Assembly: GCF_002005205.3 (NCBI RefSeq)
Contig: NZ_CP019702.2
Span: 1,740,001 to 1,804,000, forward strand
Direction: 5' to 3'
Source of the DNA: Rhizobium rhizogenes
GTDB lineage: Bacteria > Pseudomonadota > Alphaproteobacteria > Rhizobiales > Rhizobiaceae
Length of the DNA: 64,000 nucleotides
Notes under the pieces: model-generated
The model's input: the letters and a program-made list of their open reading frames with translations, nothing else
The model's database searches: none
Told to the model about the DNA's origin: nothing
Translations under genes and position numbers: made by a program
Part shown: positions 28,219 through 35,889 of the stretch, one piece after another
How the letters are laid out: each line of letters starts with the position of its first letter
Position numbering within the stretch: position 1 is the first letter of the stretch

Positions 28219-29418
28219 GTGAATATCGCCGTCGATCCCGTCAAAACATCAGCACCGAAAATTCTGGACCGGATCGGGACCTATGTTCCCGAACTCGTTT
28301 CCATCCGCCACGATCTGCACCAGCATCCGGAAATCGGTTTCGAGGAGGTGCGCACGTCAGGCATCGTCGCTGAAAAGCTCGCCTCCTGGGGCATCGAGGT
28401 GCATCGCGGTTATGGCAAGACAGGCGTGGTCGGTGTGTTGCGCGGCCGCCATGCGGGCAACCGCTCCATCGGGCTCAGGGCCGATATGGACGCCTTGCCG
28501 ATGCCGGAGGAAACCGGGCTGCCCTATGCGTCGGTCTATCCCGGCAAGTTCCACGGTTGCGGACATGATGTGCACACTACCATCCTGCTCGGCACCGCGC
28601 GTTATCTGGCGGAAACCCGCGATTTCGCCGGCACGGTGGTGTTCATTTTCCAGCCGGCCGAGGAAGGTCTTGGCGGCGCGCGCGCCATGATTGCCGACGG
28701 GCTGTTCAAGGATTTTCCGGTCGACGAGATTTACGGCCTGCACAATTCCACTCATGCTGCGCCCAATCATCTGAAAGTCTCGCCCGGCACCATTCTGGCA
28801 GGTGCGGATTTCTTCGACATCCGGCTGAAGGGCAGGGGCGCTCACGCCGCCCACCCCGATGTTTCGCACGACCCGGTGCCGGCCACGGGCGAACTCATTC
28901 AGGCCTTGCAGACGATCGTCAGCCGCAACGTGCCGCCGACCGATCCCGCCGTGCTGTCGATCACGCGCATCGAGGCGGGGTCGGCCTATAATGTCATTCC
29001 CGAAACGGCCTCGATTGCCGGAACGGTGCGGGCCTTCTCTGATGGCGTGCGCGAAACCATCCGGGAGCGCATCCGCACGATTTCCGATCACCTTGCCGCC
29101 GCTCATGGTCTGACCGCCGAGGTGGATATTCGCGACATATTCTCGGTTCTCACCAATGACGATGCGTCCGTGGAGATCGTTGCCGGCGTGGCCCGCGAGG
29201 TTCTGGGAGACGAGCGCGTCTCCACCGAGCCGGGCCGCTTCATGGGCAGCGAGGATTTCGCCGATCTCCTGAAACACGCGCCCGGCGCATTTTTCACCCT
29301 TGGCCATTCCGGCGCCGTGCCTGCCCACAATCCCGGTTTCATCGTCGATGACGCCATCCTGCCGGTTGGCGCCACCCTGTTTGCCCGTCTGGTCGAGACC
29401 CGGCTGAAGGCCGCCTGA
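28219..29418 (+). CDS. M20 family metallo-amidohydrolase (N-acyl amino acid/hippurate hydrolase type)
   Basis: 399-residue dinuclear-metal hydrolase with the M20D signatures: LRADMDALPMPEETGLPY, HGCGHDVHTTILLGTARYL (Cys and His metal ligands), QPAEEGLGGARAMI, and FMGSEDFADLL near the C-terminus. A dimerisation domain lies at about residues 190-300. It starts with GTG at 28219 after TGAGGAGATACC. In sulfur-salvage operons of Bacillus (ytm/yxe type), M20 enzymes deacetylate N-acetylated S-alkylcysteines next to LLM monooxygenases; the same pairing here suggests an analogous step. Confidence 0.9.
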   Translation: MNIAVDPVKTSAPKILDRIGTYVPELVSIRHDLHQHPEIGFEEVRTSGIVAEKLASWGIEVHRGYGKTGVVGVLRGRHAGNRSIGLRADMDALPMPEETGLPYASVYPGKFHGCGHDVHTTILLGTARYLAETRDFAGTVVFIFQPAEEGLGGARAMIADGLFKDFPVDEIYGLHNSTHAAPNHLKVSPGTILAGADFFDIRLKGRGAHAAHPDVSHDPVPATGELIQALQTIVSRNVPPTDPAVLSITRIEAGSAYNVIPETASIAGTVRAFSDGVRETIRERIRTISDHLAAAHGLTAEVDIRDIFSVLTNDDASVEIVAGVAREVLGDERVSTEPGRFMGSEDFADLLKHAPGAFFTLGHSGAVPAHNPGFIVDDAILPVGATLFARLVETRLKAA

Positions 29419-29452
29419 ACATTTGAAAACAATTTCACAAAGGGAAACATCC

Positions 29453-31042
29453 ATGGATATTACGAGACGTAAGACATTGCTTCTGAGTGCCGCCCTTGCC
29501 GGGGCCATGCTGTTGCCGTCCTTGCCGGCGCTGGCGGCGGAAACGCCGAAAAAGGGCGGGATTGTTACTCTTGCGGGTCTCGGCGAGCCGACGACGCTGG
29601 TGCCGCTTTCCGATTCCAATACGCGCACCCGCGCCATTTCCACAAAAATCCTTGAAGGGCTGGTGCGGTTCGACAGTGAGTTCAAACCGCATCCGGTTCT
29701 CGCCGAAAGCTGGGAAACCTCCGCCGATGGGTTGCGTCACACTTTCAAACTGCGCAAGGGTGTAAAATGGCATGACGGCAAGGATTTCACCGCGCAGGAT
29801 GTTAAATTTTCGCTGCTCGCCTTCAAGAAGGTCGGTCCGCGCGGACGCATCACCTTTGCCAATATTGCCGATATCGAAACGCCCGATCCGCTGACGGCGG
29901 TGGTGGTGCTTTCCAAACCCGCGCCCTACCTTCTGCGGGCACTGACGGGCGGCGAAACACCCATACTGCCGGCCCATGCCTATGCTTCGGAAAACTACAA
30001 TGAAAGCCCGAACGGCAATGCGCCCATCGGCACCGGCCCCTTCGTGTTCGAGGAATGGAAACGCGGCAGCTATGTGAAGCTGAAGAAGAACCCGCATTAC
30101 TGGCAGGCCGATCTGCCTTATCTCGATGGTTTCGTGGCACGCTTCGTTGCGGATGCGGCCTCCACCACCATCTCCGTGGAAACGGGGGAGGCGGATTACA
30201 CCGCTGACGTTTCCTACAGCGATCTGGAGCGTCTGCGGCAAAATCCCAAGCTTGCGGTGGAGGTCTATACAGACTCCTATCTCAACAATGCCGCCATCTT
30301 CGAGTTCAATCTGGAAAATCCGATCCTCGCCAAAAAGGAAGTCCGGCACGCGCTGGCCCATGCCATCGACCGCGATTTCATCAACGACGCGATCTTCTTC
30401 GGAACGGCCAAACCTGCTGGTTCAAACATCCCGGCCGTCTTCACCGCCTATAATGATGAAAAGCCTTTCATCTATCCCTTCGATCTCGCCAAAGCGAACG
30501 AATTGCTGGACAAGGCCGGTTATCCGAGAGGTGCTGATGGCACCCGTTTTTCGCTGCGGCTCGCCTTCCTGCCATCCGACGTCTTCCGCAAAACAGCAGA
30601 ATATCTGCGCTCTTCCTTCGGCAAACTCGGCGTGAAGGTAGACATCGTCGAAGGCGATCTCGCCACCTTCATCAAGCGCGTTTACACCGAGCGCGGTTTT
30701 GACCTGACGGTGAACGGCATCAGCCGGCTGTTCGATCCAACGGCGGGCGTGCAGCGTCTCTACTGGTCCGATGGCATCAAGAACCCGGCGCCTTACGTCA
30801 ATGCCGCCCACTACAATAATCCCAAGGTGGATGATCTTTTCCGTGCGGCCGCCATCGAGGTGGATGAAACGAAGCGGGCGGCGCAGTTTCAAGATATCCA
30901 GAAAATCACTGGTGACGACCTGCCGAATTTCTCCATCGTCGCTTTGCCGACCGTCATTCTGCGCAATACCAGTCTGAAGTCGCTCGTCACGACCATCGAC
31001 ATTGCCTATGGGGATTTGTCGACGGCCTGGAAAAGCGAGTGA
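29453..31042 (+). CDS. ABC importer substrate-binding protein (SBP family 5), paralogue A
   Basis: 529-residue periplasmic binding protein. The N-terminal signal carries twin arginines-lysine ITRRKTLLLSAALAGAM and ends ALAAETPKKGG. SBP_bac_5 landmarks are LEGLVRFDSEFKPHPVLAESW, RKGVKWHDGKDFTAQDVKFSL and GTGPFVFEEWKRGSY. It is clearly paralogous to the proteins at 50126 and 60691 (shared SKPAPYLL-ALTGGETPI-type segment, PTAGVQRLYWS). It has no permease beside it and most likely feeds the permeases at 58439-60420. The integrative element begins about 130 bp after its stop. Confidence 0.92.
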   Translation: MDITRRKTLLLSAALAGAMLLPSLPALAAETPKKGGIVTLAGLGEPTTLVPLSDSNTRTRAISTKILEGLVRFDSEFKPHPVLAESWETSADGLRHTFKLRKGVKWHDGKDFTAQDVKFSLLAFKKVGPRGRITFANIADIETPDPLTAVVVLSKPAPYLLRALTGGETPILPAHAYASENYNESPNGNAPIGTGPFVFEEWKRGSYVKLKKNPHYWQADLPYLDGFVARFVADAASTTISVETGEADYTADVSYSDLERLRQNPKLAVEVYTDSYLNNAAIFEFNLENPILAKKEVRHALAHAIDRDFINDAIFFGTAKPAGSNIPAVFTAYNDEKPFIYPFDLAKANELLDKAGYPRGADGTRFSLRLAFLPSDVFRKTAEYLRSSFGKLGVKVDIVEGDLATFIKRVYTERGFDLTVNGISRLFDPTAGVQRLYWSDGIKNPAPYVNAAHYNNPKVDDLFRAAAIEVDETKRAAQFQDIQKITGDDLPNFSIVALPTVILRNTSLKSLVTTIDIAYGDLSTAWKSE

Positions 31043-31100
31043 GGGCGAATCCGGCCTCTTCTGCAACGCGAGTAGCGGCGGACTTTGCTCCATATTCGAC

Positions 31101-31175
31101 GTCATCCTCGGTCTTGTACCGAGGATCTACCAGGGCATCCTGACCTTGTAGCTCGCAGATGCTCGGGACAGGCCC
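31101..31175. repeat. Left part of the interrupted RIME-like target palindrome
   Basis: The left hairpin CGTCATCCTCGG...CCGAGGATCT is followed by a spacer and GATGCTCGGGACAGGCCC, after which similarity stops at the element boundary. The missing end (GAGCATGACG) is found at 49431-49440. Joined, they restore the hairpin GCTCGGG-ACAGG-CCCGAGC and a complete element of about 85 bp. Confidence 0.8.
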
Positions 31176-32843
31176 CGGTTTTTACCAAGACCGACAAAGG
31201 CGATGAATCGCTGCCGGGCTTCGGCTTGTGGCCGGGTTTTCCACTGCGGTCGATCCAGTCGAGGATGGTGCCAAGCTCGCCTTGCAGGGTGATAGTATAG
31301 CTGCCGCGCTTTTCGCCGGGGGTGACGACGATGCGGTCGATGACCTCGCGGATGGTGTCGATAGCCTCCGGTGCATCGTCTGGATGCGACAGCGTCTCGG
31401 CCAAATGCTCAATCCTGCGCCGCCAAATATCGGCGATGCCCGGATGAAGGTCGGGAACATCCTGCGGAATATCGGTGAGCCGGGCCGTGAGGTTATCCTG
31501 CCTGGCCTCCAGTTCGGTGAGACGGTCGGACAGGGCGCGATGCCAGCCGCCTTGCTCTATGACGCGGACGATCTCGGCTATGGCTCTGGCCGTCTCGCCA
31601 AGCTCCCGGCGGGTAGCCTCGGCGGCGCTGCGGCGCTCACGGTTGAGGCGGTTGGTTTCCTGCGTGTAGGCGCGCATGGCCTCTGCCATTATCTCCGGGG
31701 TCATCAGGCGCTCGCGCAAACCAGCCAGAACGCGGTCTTCCAGCACCTTGCCGGGAACGGTGCGGGCGTTGTCGCAACCATTGCCGAGCCCATGGTTGGA
31801 ACAGGTGAAGCGGTCCTGTCCGCGCCGGGCGTAGCTGCCGCCACAAGTGCCGCAGAACACCAGGCCGGACAGCAGCGTGCGCGGGCGATGGGTGGCATTG
31901 AGAGCACCGTTCTTTTCTCGCATCATGCGTGCGGCGTTACGCGAACCGTCGATCTGCTTCCGGTAAAGGGCGGTCAGCTTATCCTGCCGCACTTTGGCAG
32001 CGTCCCATAACTCTTGCGGTACGATTCGAAGCTCCGGTGCTTCGGCGCGTATCCATTCGCTTTGCGGGTTAAGGCGGTAGGCAAGGCGCCCGGTGTCAGG
32101 GTGTTTGAGCCTCTTCTGCCGGTTCCAGCGGATGACGCCGACATAAAGCTCGCAATTGAGGATGCCGGAACTGATGATGCGGTTGCCCCTTATGGTGGCG
32201 TCGTTCCAGCGTTTGCCGGTGGGGCTGGCGATGCCGTCACGGTTAAGGTCGGCGGCGATGCGTCGCGGGCCTTTCCCGGCGGCATATTCGCGAAAAATAC
32301 GCCGACGATCTCGGCCTGTTCCGCGATGATCTCGCGTTCGCCTCTGATCGGCTCGCCGCGTGCATCAAGCTGGTGGACGACACGATAACCGTAGGCATTG
32401 CCGCCGCCAATCTTTCCGGCCTCGACGCGGCCCCTGATGCCGCGATGGGTTTTTATGGCGAGGTCTTTCAGGAACAGGGCATTCATCGTACCTTTGAGGC
32501 CGACATGAAGCTCGTTGATCTCGCCTTCGGACAGGGTGAAGATGCGGACACCTGCGAAACTCAGCCGCTTGAAAACGCCCGCCACATCCTCCTGATCGCG
32601 ACTGAGACGATCCAGTGCCTCGCACAGCACCATGTCGAAGCGGCCCGCCTGCGCGTCGGCAAGCAAGGACTGGATGCCGGAGCGGATGAGCGAAGCGCCG
32701 GAGACGGTGCGGTCGGAATAAGTTTCAGCGATCGTCCAGCCCTCGCGAGCGGTGCGTTCGCGGCATTGGCGCAACTGGTCCTCGATGGAGGCATCGCGCT
32801 AGTTGTCGGAGGAATAGCGGGCATAAAGGGCAACACGGCTCAT
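31102..32843 (-). pseudogene. Large serine recombinase/integrase, inactivated by a nonsense codon and a frameshift
   Basis: A resolvase N-terminal domain (MSRVALYARYSSDN), recombinase domain and zinc-ribbon (LVFCGTCGGSYARRGQDRFTCSNHGLG) form one gene of about 580 codons. Two lesions break it. Codon 15 is TAG (32799-32801), where the family has Gln in SDNQRDASIEDQ. One base is missing near 32304, after EQAEIV, so the frame shifts; restoring a C gives EIVRRIFREYAAGKGPRRIAA. Downstream the second frame is intact to 31102. The start at 32843 has AGGAGA 8 bp upstream. The last 20 or so codons, including the stop, are encoded by host target DNA beyond the element boundary. Unless the amber is suppressed and the frame shifted, no active enzyme is made. 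Confidence 0.9.
31177..31196. repeat. Left terminal inverted repeat of the integrative element
   Basis: Begins GGTTTTTACC and matches the reverse complement of 49406-49425 (GGTTTTGACC...) at 17 of 20 positions. It lies one base inside the GCCC core, the same spacing as at the other end. It is presumably half of the recombinase binding site attL. Confidence 0.75.
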
Positions 32844-33177
32844 CGGCATTATCTCCTGTCTGATATTTGTTCCACATTCAACGCACAAGCCGCCTTCGCT
32901 GGCGCTTGCGGGGGCCGCCGGGCAGCGCCCGCACGTCGCCTTTCCTGCTTCTCCGCCCAAAGGCGGATCGAAGGCGCCCGGTCAGGGCTGGCGCGGCACG
33001 CGCCACCGCGAAGCGGCCTGGCCTTGAGGGAGCGGTTTCGATTCGGCCCAATCCCGGAATGCTAAAAAGGCTTTCATCGCACCACAGATTTGAGTTGCCT
33101 TGCCTCTACCTGAATCCTAGGTGAAAGCAGCATCCGTAAGCAAGCTGTTTCCGGTATCCTCACCGTCTGTCAGCGGG
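32844..33177. other. Gene-free 334-bp stretch between recombinase and accessory gene
   Basis: GC-rich, with several short inverted pairs such as CGCTTGCGGG/CCCGCACG and GCCTTCG clusters, but no open frame with credible codon use and no strong promoter. In related elements this position is also non-coding. I see no relaxase remnant in it. Confidence 0.4.
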
Positions 33178-33447
33178 TTACTCCTCATCCGCTGCCTTCA
33201 CCCTGCTATTATCGTTGGCGGCAATCCGGGCTGCAAAATCCTCACGCGCCATCTGCTTGCCGATCAGCCGTGCAATTGACAGGACGACCGCGTCCAGACG
33301 GGCGAAGGCTTTGGTCTCGGCACCGCTATCCTCTCCATCAGGCGGGCGGTTGTCATTCGCTGCTTTGTCTCTCCCGGAGTGGTGCCGCGTCATCAACCAT
33401 CGCGATGCTCTCCTTCTGGACGCCATGCGACGGGGTTTGTGATCCAT
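33178..33447 (-). CDS. Small accessory protein of recombinase-type integrative elements (unknown function)
   Basis: 89 residues, basic N-terminus (HKPRRMASRRRASRWL), then two ANDN motifs (KAANDNRPPDGED and RIAANDNSRVKAADEE) flanking a helical segment AFARLDAVVLSIARLIGKQMAREDFAARI. Proteins of this pattern are often found next to serine recombinases in rhizobial and sphingomonad mobile elements. It overlaps the AlpA-like gene by 55 bp in another frame. Function unknown; a recombination directionality or DNA-binding role is a guess. Confidence 0.7.
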   Translation of the reverse strand: MDHKPRRMASRRRASRWLMTRHHSGRDKAANDNRPPDGEDSGAETKAFARLDAVVLSIARLIGKQMAREDFAARIAANDNSRVKAADEE

Positions 33448-33605
33448 TGGTTGATGTCAGATTCCTTCGATCCCGCACCATTGATGCTGATCCTGATCTG
33501 GGCGGGAAATGTGCCTTCGGCGATCTTGCGGTAGATGGTGGACCGGGACAGGCCGGTACGGGAAAGAACGGTATTCAGGCGGATAATACGATCTGGTTCT
33601 GGCAT
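33393..33605 (-). CDS. AlpA-like helix-turn-helix regulator/excisionase
   Basis: 70-residue protein of the AlpA/phage-transcriptional-regulator family: RLNTVLSRTGLSRSTIYRKIAEGTFP is the MerR-like winged HTH, followed by the wing and SDINQWI, the family C-terminal helix. Such proteins act as excisionases or activate integrase genes. The ATG at 33605 was chosen because AGGAGG lies 10 bp upstream and the family N-terminus starts here; the longer open frame upstream covers the oriT-like site. Confidence 0.82.
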   Translation of the reverse strand: MPEPDRIIRLNTVLSRTGLSRSTIYRKIAEGTFPAQIRISINGAGSKESDINQWITNPVAWRPEGEHRDG

Positions 33606-33748
33606 GGCAGCACTGCCTCCTGCTGGATGTTTCTGACTGCCCCTGAACCAGTCAGGACAAGAAATTATCCAATTGCAAGAGGTATTTAGTCGGTATCGTA
33701 CTGCGGCGTACAAAGGACGGTTTGACGGCGCGATTTCCCACCTACAGA

Positions 33749-33764
33749 GTAAGCGCGCCCTCCC
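33749..33764 (+). other. oriT-like nick sequence (IncQ/Ti TraA type)
   Basis: GTAAGCGCGCCCTCCC closely resembles the nick region of RSF1010/R1162 (GTAAATGCGCCCTCCC, from memory), with the cleavage position expected between 33757 and 33758. It lies in the 290-bp gap between the AlpA-like gene and traC, the place where MOBQ-type elements keep their transfer origin. A GGCGCG/CGCGCC pair flanks the left side. No other gene is in 33606-33895. Confidence 0.5.
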
Positions 33765-33895
33765 TCGGAAAATTCTCGGGCGGGACCGGCGCGTGCCACA
33801 CCGTCCCACGCACATTACAGCATTCCGCCATGCGCTGGAATATCATGCCTGCATCGACGGAAATCGACACGACAACCGAACTGATGGAGACAAAC

Positions 33896-34222
33896 ATGCG
33901 GAAACCACGCGATTACGACGCAGAACTGAAGGCGCTCGAAGACAAGGCGAAAGAGCTGAAGAACCGCAAGGTCCAGCAGCTTGGCGAACTGGTGATCGCC
34001 ACCGGAGCGGACAGTCTCAGCGCCGACGAACTGGCGGGTGCGTTGCTCGTGCTGGTGGAAACGAAAGATGCCGGAAGAAAAGAGGCATGGGCCAAGCGCG
34101 GGGCGGCATGGTTTCGGAGCAAATCGCGCCGATCTCAACCGGCAAATGACGATGACGCTGGCGGCGCTCAAATGCAACCGGGCGGCGCGCAACCGCCATC
34201 AGGCGCAACGGGCGCGGCATGA
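33896..34222 (+). CDS. traC: Conjugal transfer protein TraC-like
   Basis: 108-residue protein. An N-terminal charged coiled coil (DYDAELKALEDKAKELKNRKVQQ) is followed by LGELVIATGADSLSADELAGALL, the TraC motif of Ti-type mobilisation modules, and a low-complexity Gly/Gln/Pro tail. TraC assists the TraA relaxase at oriT. I chose ATG 33896 (TGGAGA 6 bp upstream); the frame is open further left through the oriT-like site. traD follows after one base. Confidence 0.8.
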   Translation: MRKPRDYDAELKALEDKAKELKNRKVQQLGELVIATGADSLSADELAGALLVLVETKDAGRKEAWAKRGAAWFRSKSRRSQPANDDDAGGAQMQPGGAQPPSGATGAA

Positions 34223-34223
34223 T

Positions 34224-34478
34224 ATGCGACGCTGGCACGTCGAACGGAGAAAGAGAACGCACCATCTGATCGAGCTTGGCGGTCTCGTCGTCAAAGCCGG
34301 AGTCATCGAACTCACCGGTAACGACCGCGCCGTCATCCTCGGCGCGCTCATCTGGATGGCAGACAAACTCAAGAGCGGCGAACGCGACAAAGCGATGGCG
34401 ATATGGGCCGGAAAGGGGAAAGCGTCTTTCGACGCAGAACATAGAGGGAAATCCGACCCGCTAGTTGATCAAAAATAG
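34224..34478 (+). CDS. traD: Conjugal transfer protein TraD-like
   Basis: 84-residue small protein. ERRKRTHHLIELGGLVVKAGVIEL is the conserved core shared by TraD accessory proteins of Ti-like and integrative mobilisable elements, followed by LGALIWMADKLKSGE. The frame is open from 34038, with alternative ATGs at 34146 and 34152, but these overlap traC; the start at 34224, one base after the traC stop, fits translational coupling. The relaxase gene traA that normally accompanies traCD is absent from the element. Confidence 0.75.
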   Translation: MRRWHVERRKRTHHLIELGGLVVKAGVIELTGNDRAVILGALIWMADKLKSGERDKAMAIWAGKGKASFDAEHRGKSDPLVDQK

Positions 34479-34566
34479 CTTGGTTACCGACGGCCGCCAC
34501 TCCTTGTGAATGAAAAAATTTTGTGACGCTCGGGCGAACAATATTTCCATCGTTGCGCTAGTCGGT

Positions 34567-34596
34567 TGTTTCAATTTTTGATTGATAATTTAAAAT
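34567..34596 (+). promoter_or_regulatory. Candidate promoter of the RTX cargo operon
   Basis: TTGTTT (34567-34572) and TAAAAT (34591-34596) with an 18-bp spacer lie in an AT-rich stretch 38 bp upstream of the acyltransferase start. It is the first promoter-like sequence after traD and marks the change from transfer module to AT-rich cargo. Confidence 0.4.
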
Positions 34597-34633
34597 GAAT
34601 TGTTAGGTTCGCGGCGACAGATGGGGATAGTAG

Positions 34634-35095
34634 ATGCAGAATACGGACCAGGTACATTCGGGCGGTCACGGAAACGTTCAACCAAGCAAAGATGCCGGCC
34701 AGGCCCGCATCAACGCAATAGGTCACGCGGTCTGGCTCATGTCGCGCTCACCGCTCCACAAACACCTGATGATCACTGATATCGAGTGGCTTGTAACGCC
34801 TCCAATTATGTTAGGGCAGTTCCATTTGTGGGAACGGGCGGGCAACCCTTTTGGATTTGCATCGTGGGCGCTTCTTGGAGAAGAAGCTGAAGATAGGATC
34901 GTGACGAAGGGTATCCGGCGCCTGATGCCCACTGACTGGAAGTCTGGCGATCAATTGTGGCTGATTGATTTCATATGCCCGTTTGGCGGTCAGGAAGGAT
35001 TAATAGAAGAATTAAAAACACAGGTTCTATCAGCTCGACGATTTAAGATGTTGCAGGCGGCACCGGGCGGGCGAAGGGCCGTTGTGGAATGGTAG
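34634..35095 (+). CDS. HlyC-family toxin-activating lysine acyltransferase
   Basis: 153-residue cytosolic acyltransferase that transfers a fatty acyl group from acyl-ACP to internal lysines of a pro-RTX toxin. The HlyC fold is recognisable throughout: AIGHAVWLMSRSPLHKHL, with H42 at the position of catalytic His23 of HlyC; FASWALLGEEAEDRI; DWKSGDQLWLIDFICPFGG, with D112 at the position of HlyC Asp92. About 25 N-terminal residues are extra. The RTX gene two genes downstream is the expected substrate, which makes this an activated-toxin arrangement (C-A-B-D order) with one extra gene inserted. Confidence 0.88.
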   Translation: MQNTDQVHSGGHGNVQPSKDAGQARINAIGHAVWLMSRSPLHKHLMITDIEWLVTPPIMLGQFHLWERAGNPFGFASWALLGEEAEDRIVTKGIRRLMPTDWKSGDQLWLIDFICPFGGQEGLIEELKTQVLSARRFKMLQAAPGGRRAVVEW

Positions 35096-35169
35096 TAACG
35101 TTTCGGTCGCGATTGCTACGGTGATGGGATGCAGGTTCATCACTCTGAATGTAAGACTAGGATATTAAT

Positions 35170-35856
35170 ATGCCACAAACGCGGCTAGCTAGTCTCGTAA
35201 GTCCCGTTTTTTTTGCTACGTGCGCTTGCATTCTTTTTTCAATCTTTGCGCTTGTCCGAGGGAATTCCGCACCTTTAACGACGTGTGAAGTAAATATGGA
35301 AACTGTAAAACTCGACGTCGCCGGAATGCATCTAAATATTCCCTTGGGTCATTTCTACATCGACGGTTTTATCAAACATGGTAGATGGCCATCCCCGTCG
35401 CGCCAGCGAGTGTTGGTAAAGTCTGTGAACATCGATTTCCTGCTTCCAGATTTAAGGGCACTCTCCTGCGAGAACGTAGATCTGTTATCAGCAGAAAGCC
35501 GACCTTTTCCATATCTATCTGTTGTTCTTGGAGCCTCTCTACCCGAAGCGAGAGGCTGGTTTGACAAGATTCAACAACGTATTGCCGATGGAATAAGAGT
35601 CGAAGATGGCACGAGGGGACGTTTTAAGAAATACAGGGAGGGTAACGTGACGTATTACATGGAGGATGGCTTAACTAATTTCATGATCACGTGCCGGAAC
35701 TATGGGGATAGAGATTCTTGTTTGGTAAAGGATGAGTATAAATATGGTTATTATTTGGAATATTTTACTGATTCAGTCCATATTTTTCAAAAACCTATTT
35801 CAATTATTGATGAGATCCGAAAAAAAATTAGTAAATTTGAGCAGGACGCTAACTGA
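35170..35856 (+). CDS. Unknown membrane-anchored protein between acyltransferase and RTX genes (immunity candidate)
   Basis: 228 residues. One N-terminal hydrophobic segment (SPVFFATCACILFSIFALV, about 11-29) would anchor it in the inner membrane with a periplasmic domain. The domain begins LDVAGMHLNIPLGHFYIDGF and includes FLLPDLRALSC, and is acidic/aromatic-rich towards the C-terminus (YYLEYFTDSVHIFQKP). I do not recognise a named family. It is strongly AT-rich. Its place inside the operon, just before the RTX gene, is where a self-protection protein would sit; alternatively it is a secretion accessory factor. Confidence 0.65.
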   Translation: MPQTRLASLVSPVFFATCACILFSIFALVRGNSAPLTTCEVNMETVKLDVAGMHLNIPLGHFYIDGFIKHGRWPSPSRQRVLVKSVNIDFLLPDLRALSCENVDLLSAESRPFPYLSVVLGASLPEARGWFDKIQQRIADGIRVEDGTRGRFKKYREGNVTYYMEDGLTNFMITCRNYGDRDSCLVKDEYKYGYYLEYFTDSVHIFQKPISIIDEIRKKISKFEQDAN

Positions 35857-35889
35857 ATAATATTAAATCGAATTACGGATGGCTGAGAA

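Noticed and set aside
31102..32774. Treating the two recombinase fragments as separate functional genes
   Set aside because: Together they reconstruct one standard recombinase once a stop and a one-base loss are repaired; the N-terminal catalytic strand is cut off by the amber codon.
32867..33124. 85-residue plus-strand open frame between recombinase and accessory gene
   Set aside because: Arg/Pro-rich low-complexity translation, no ribosome site, no family resemblance.
34038..34223. Longer N-terminus for TraD
   Set aside because: The upstream part is the out-of-frame shadow of traC; the conserved core begins after 34224.
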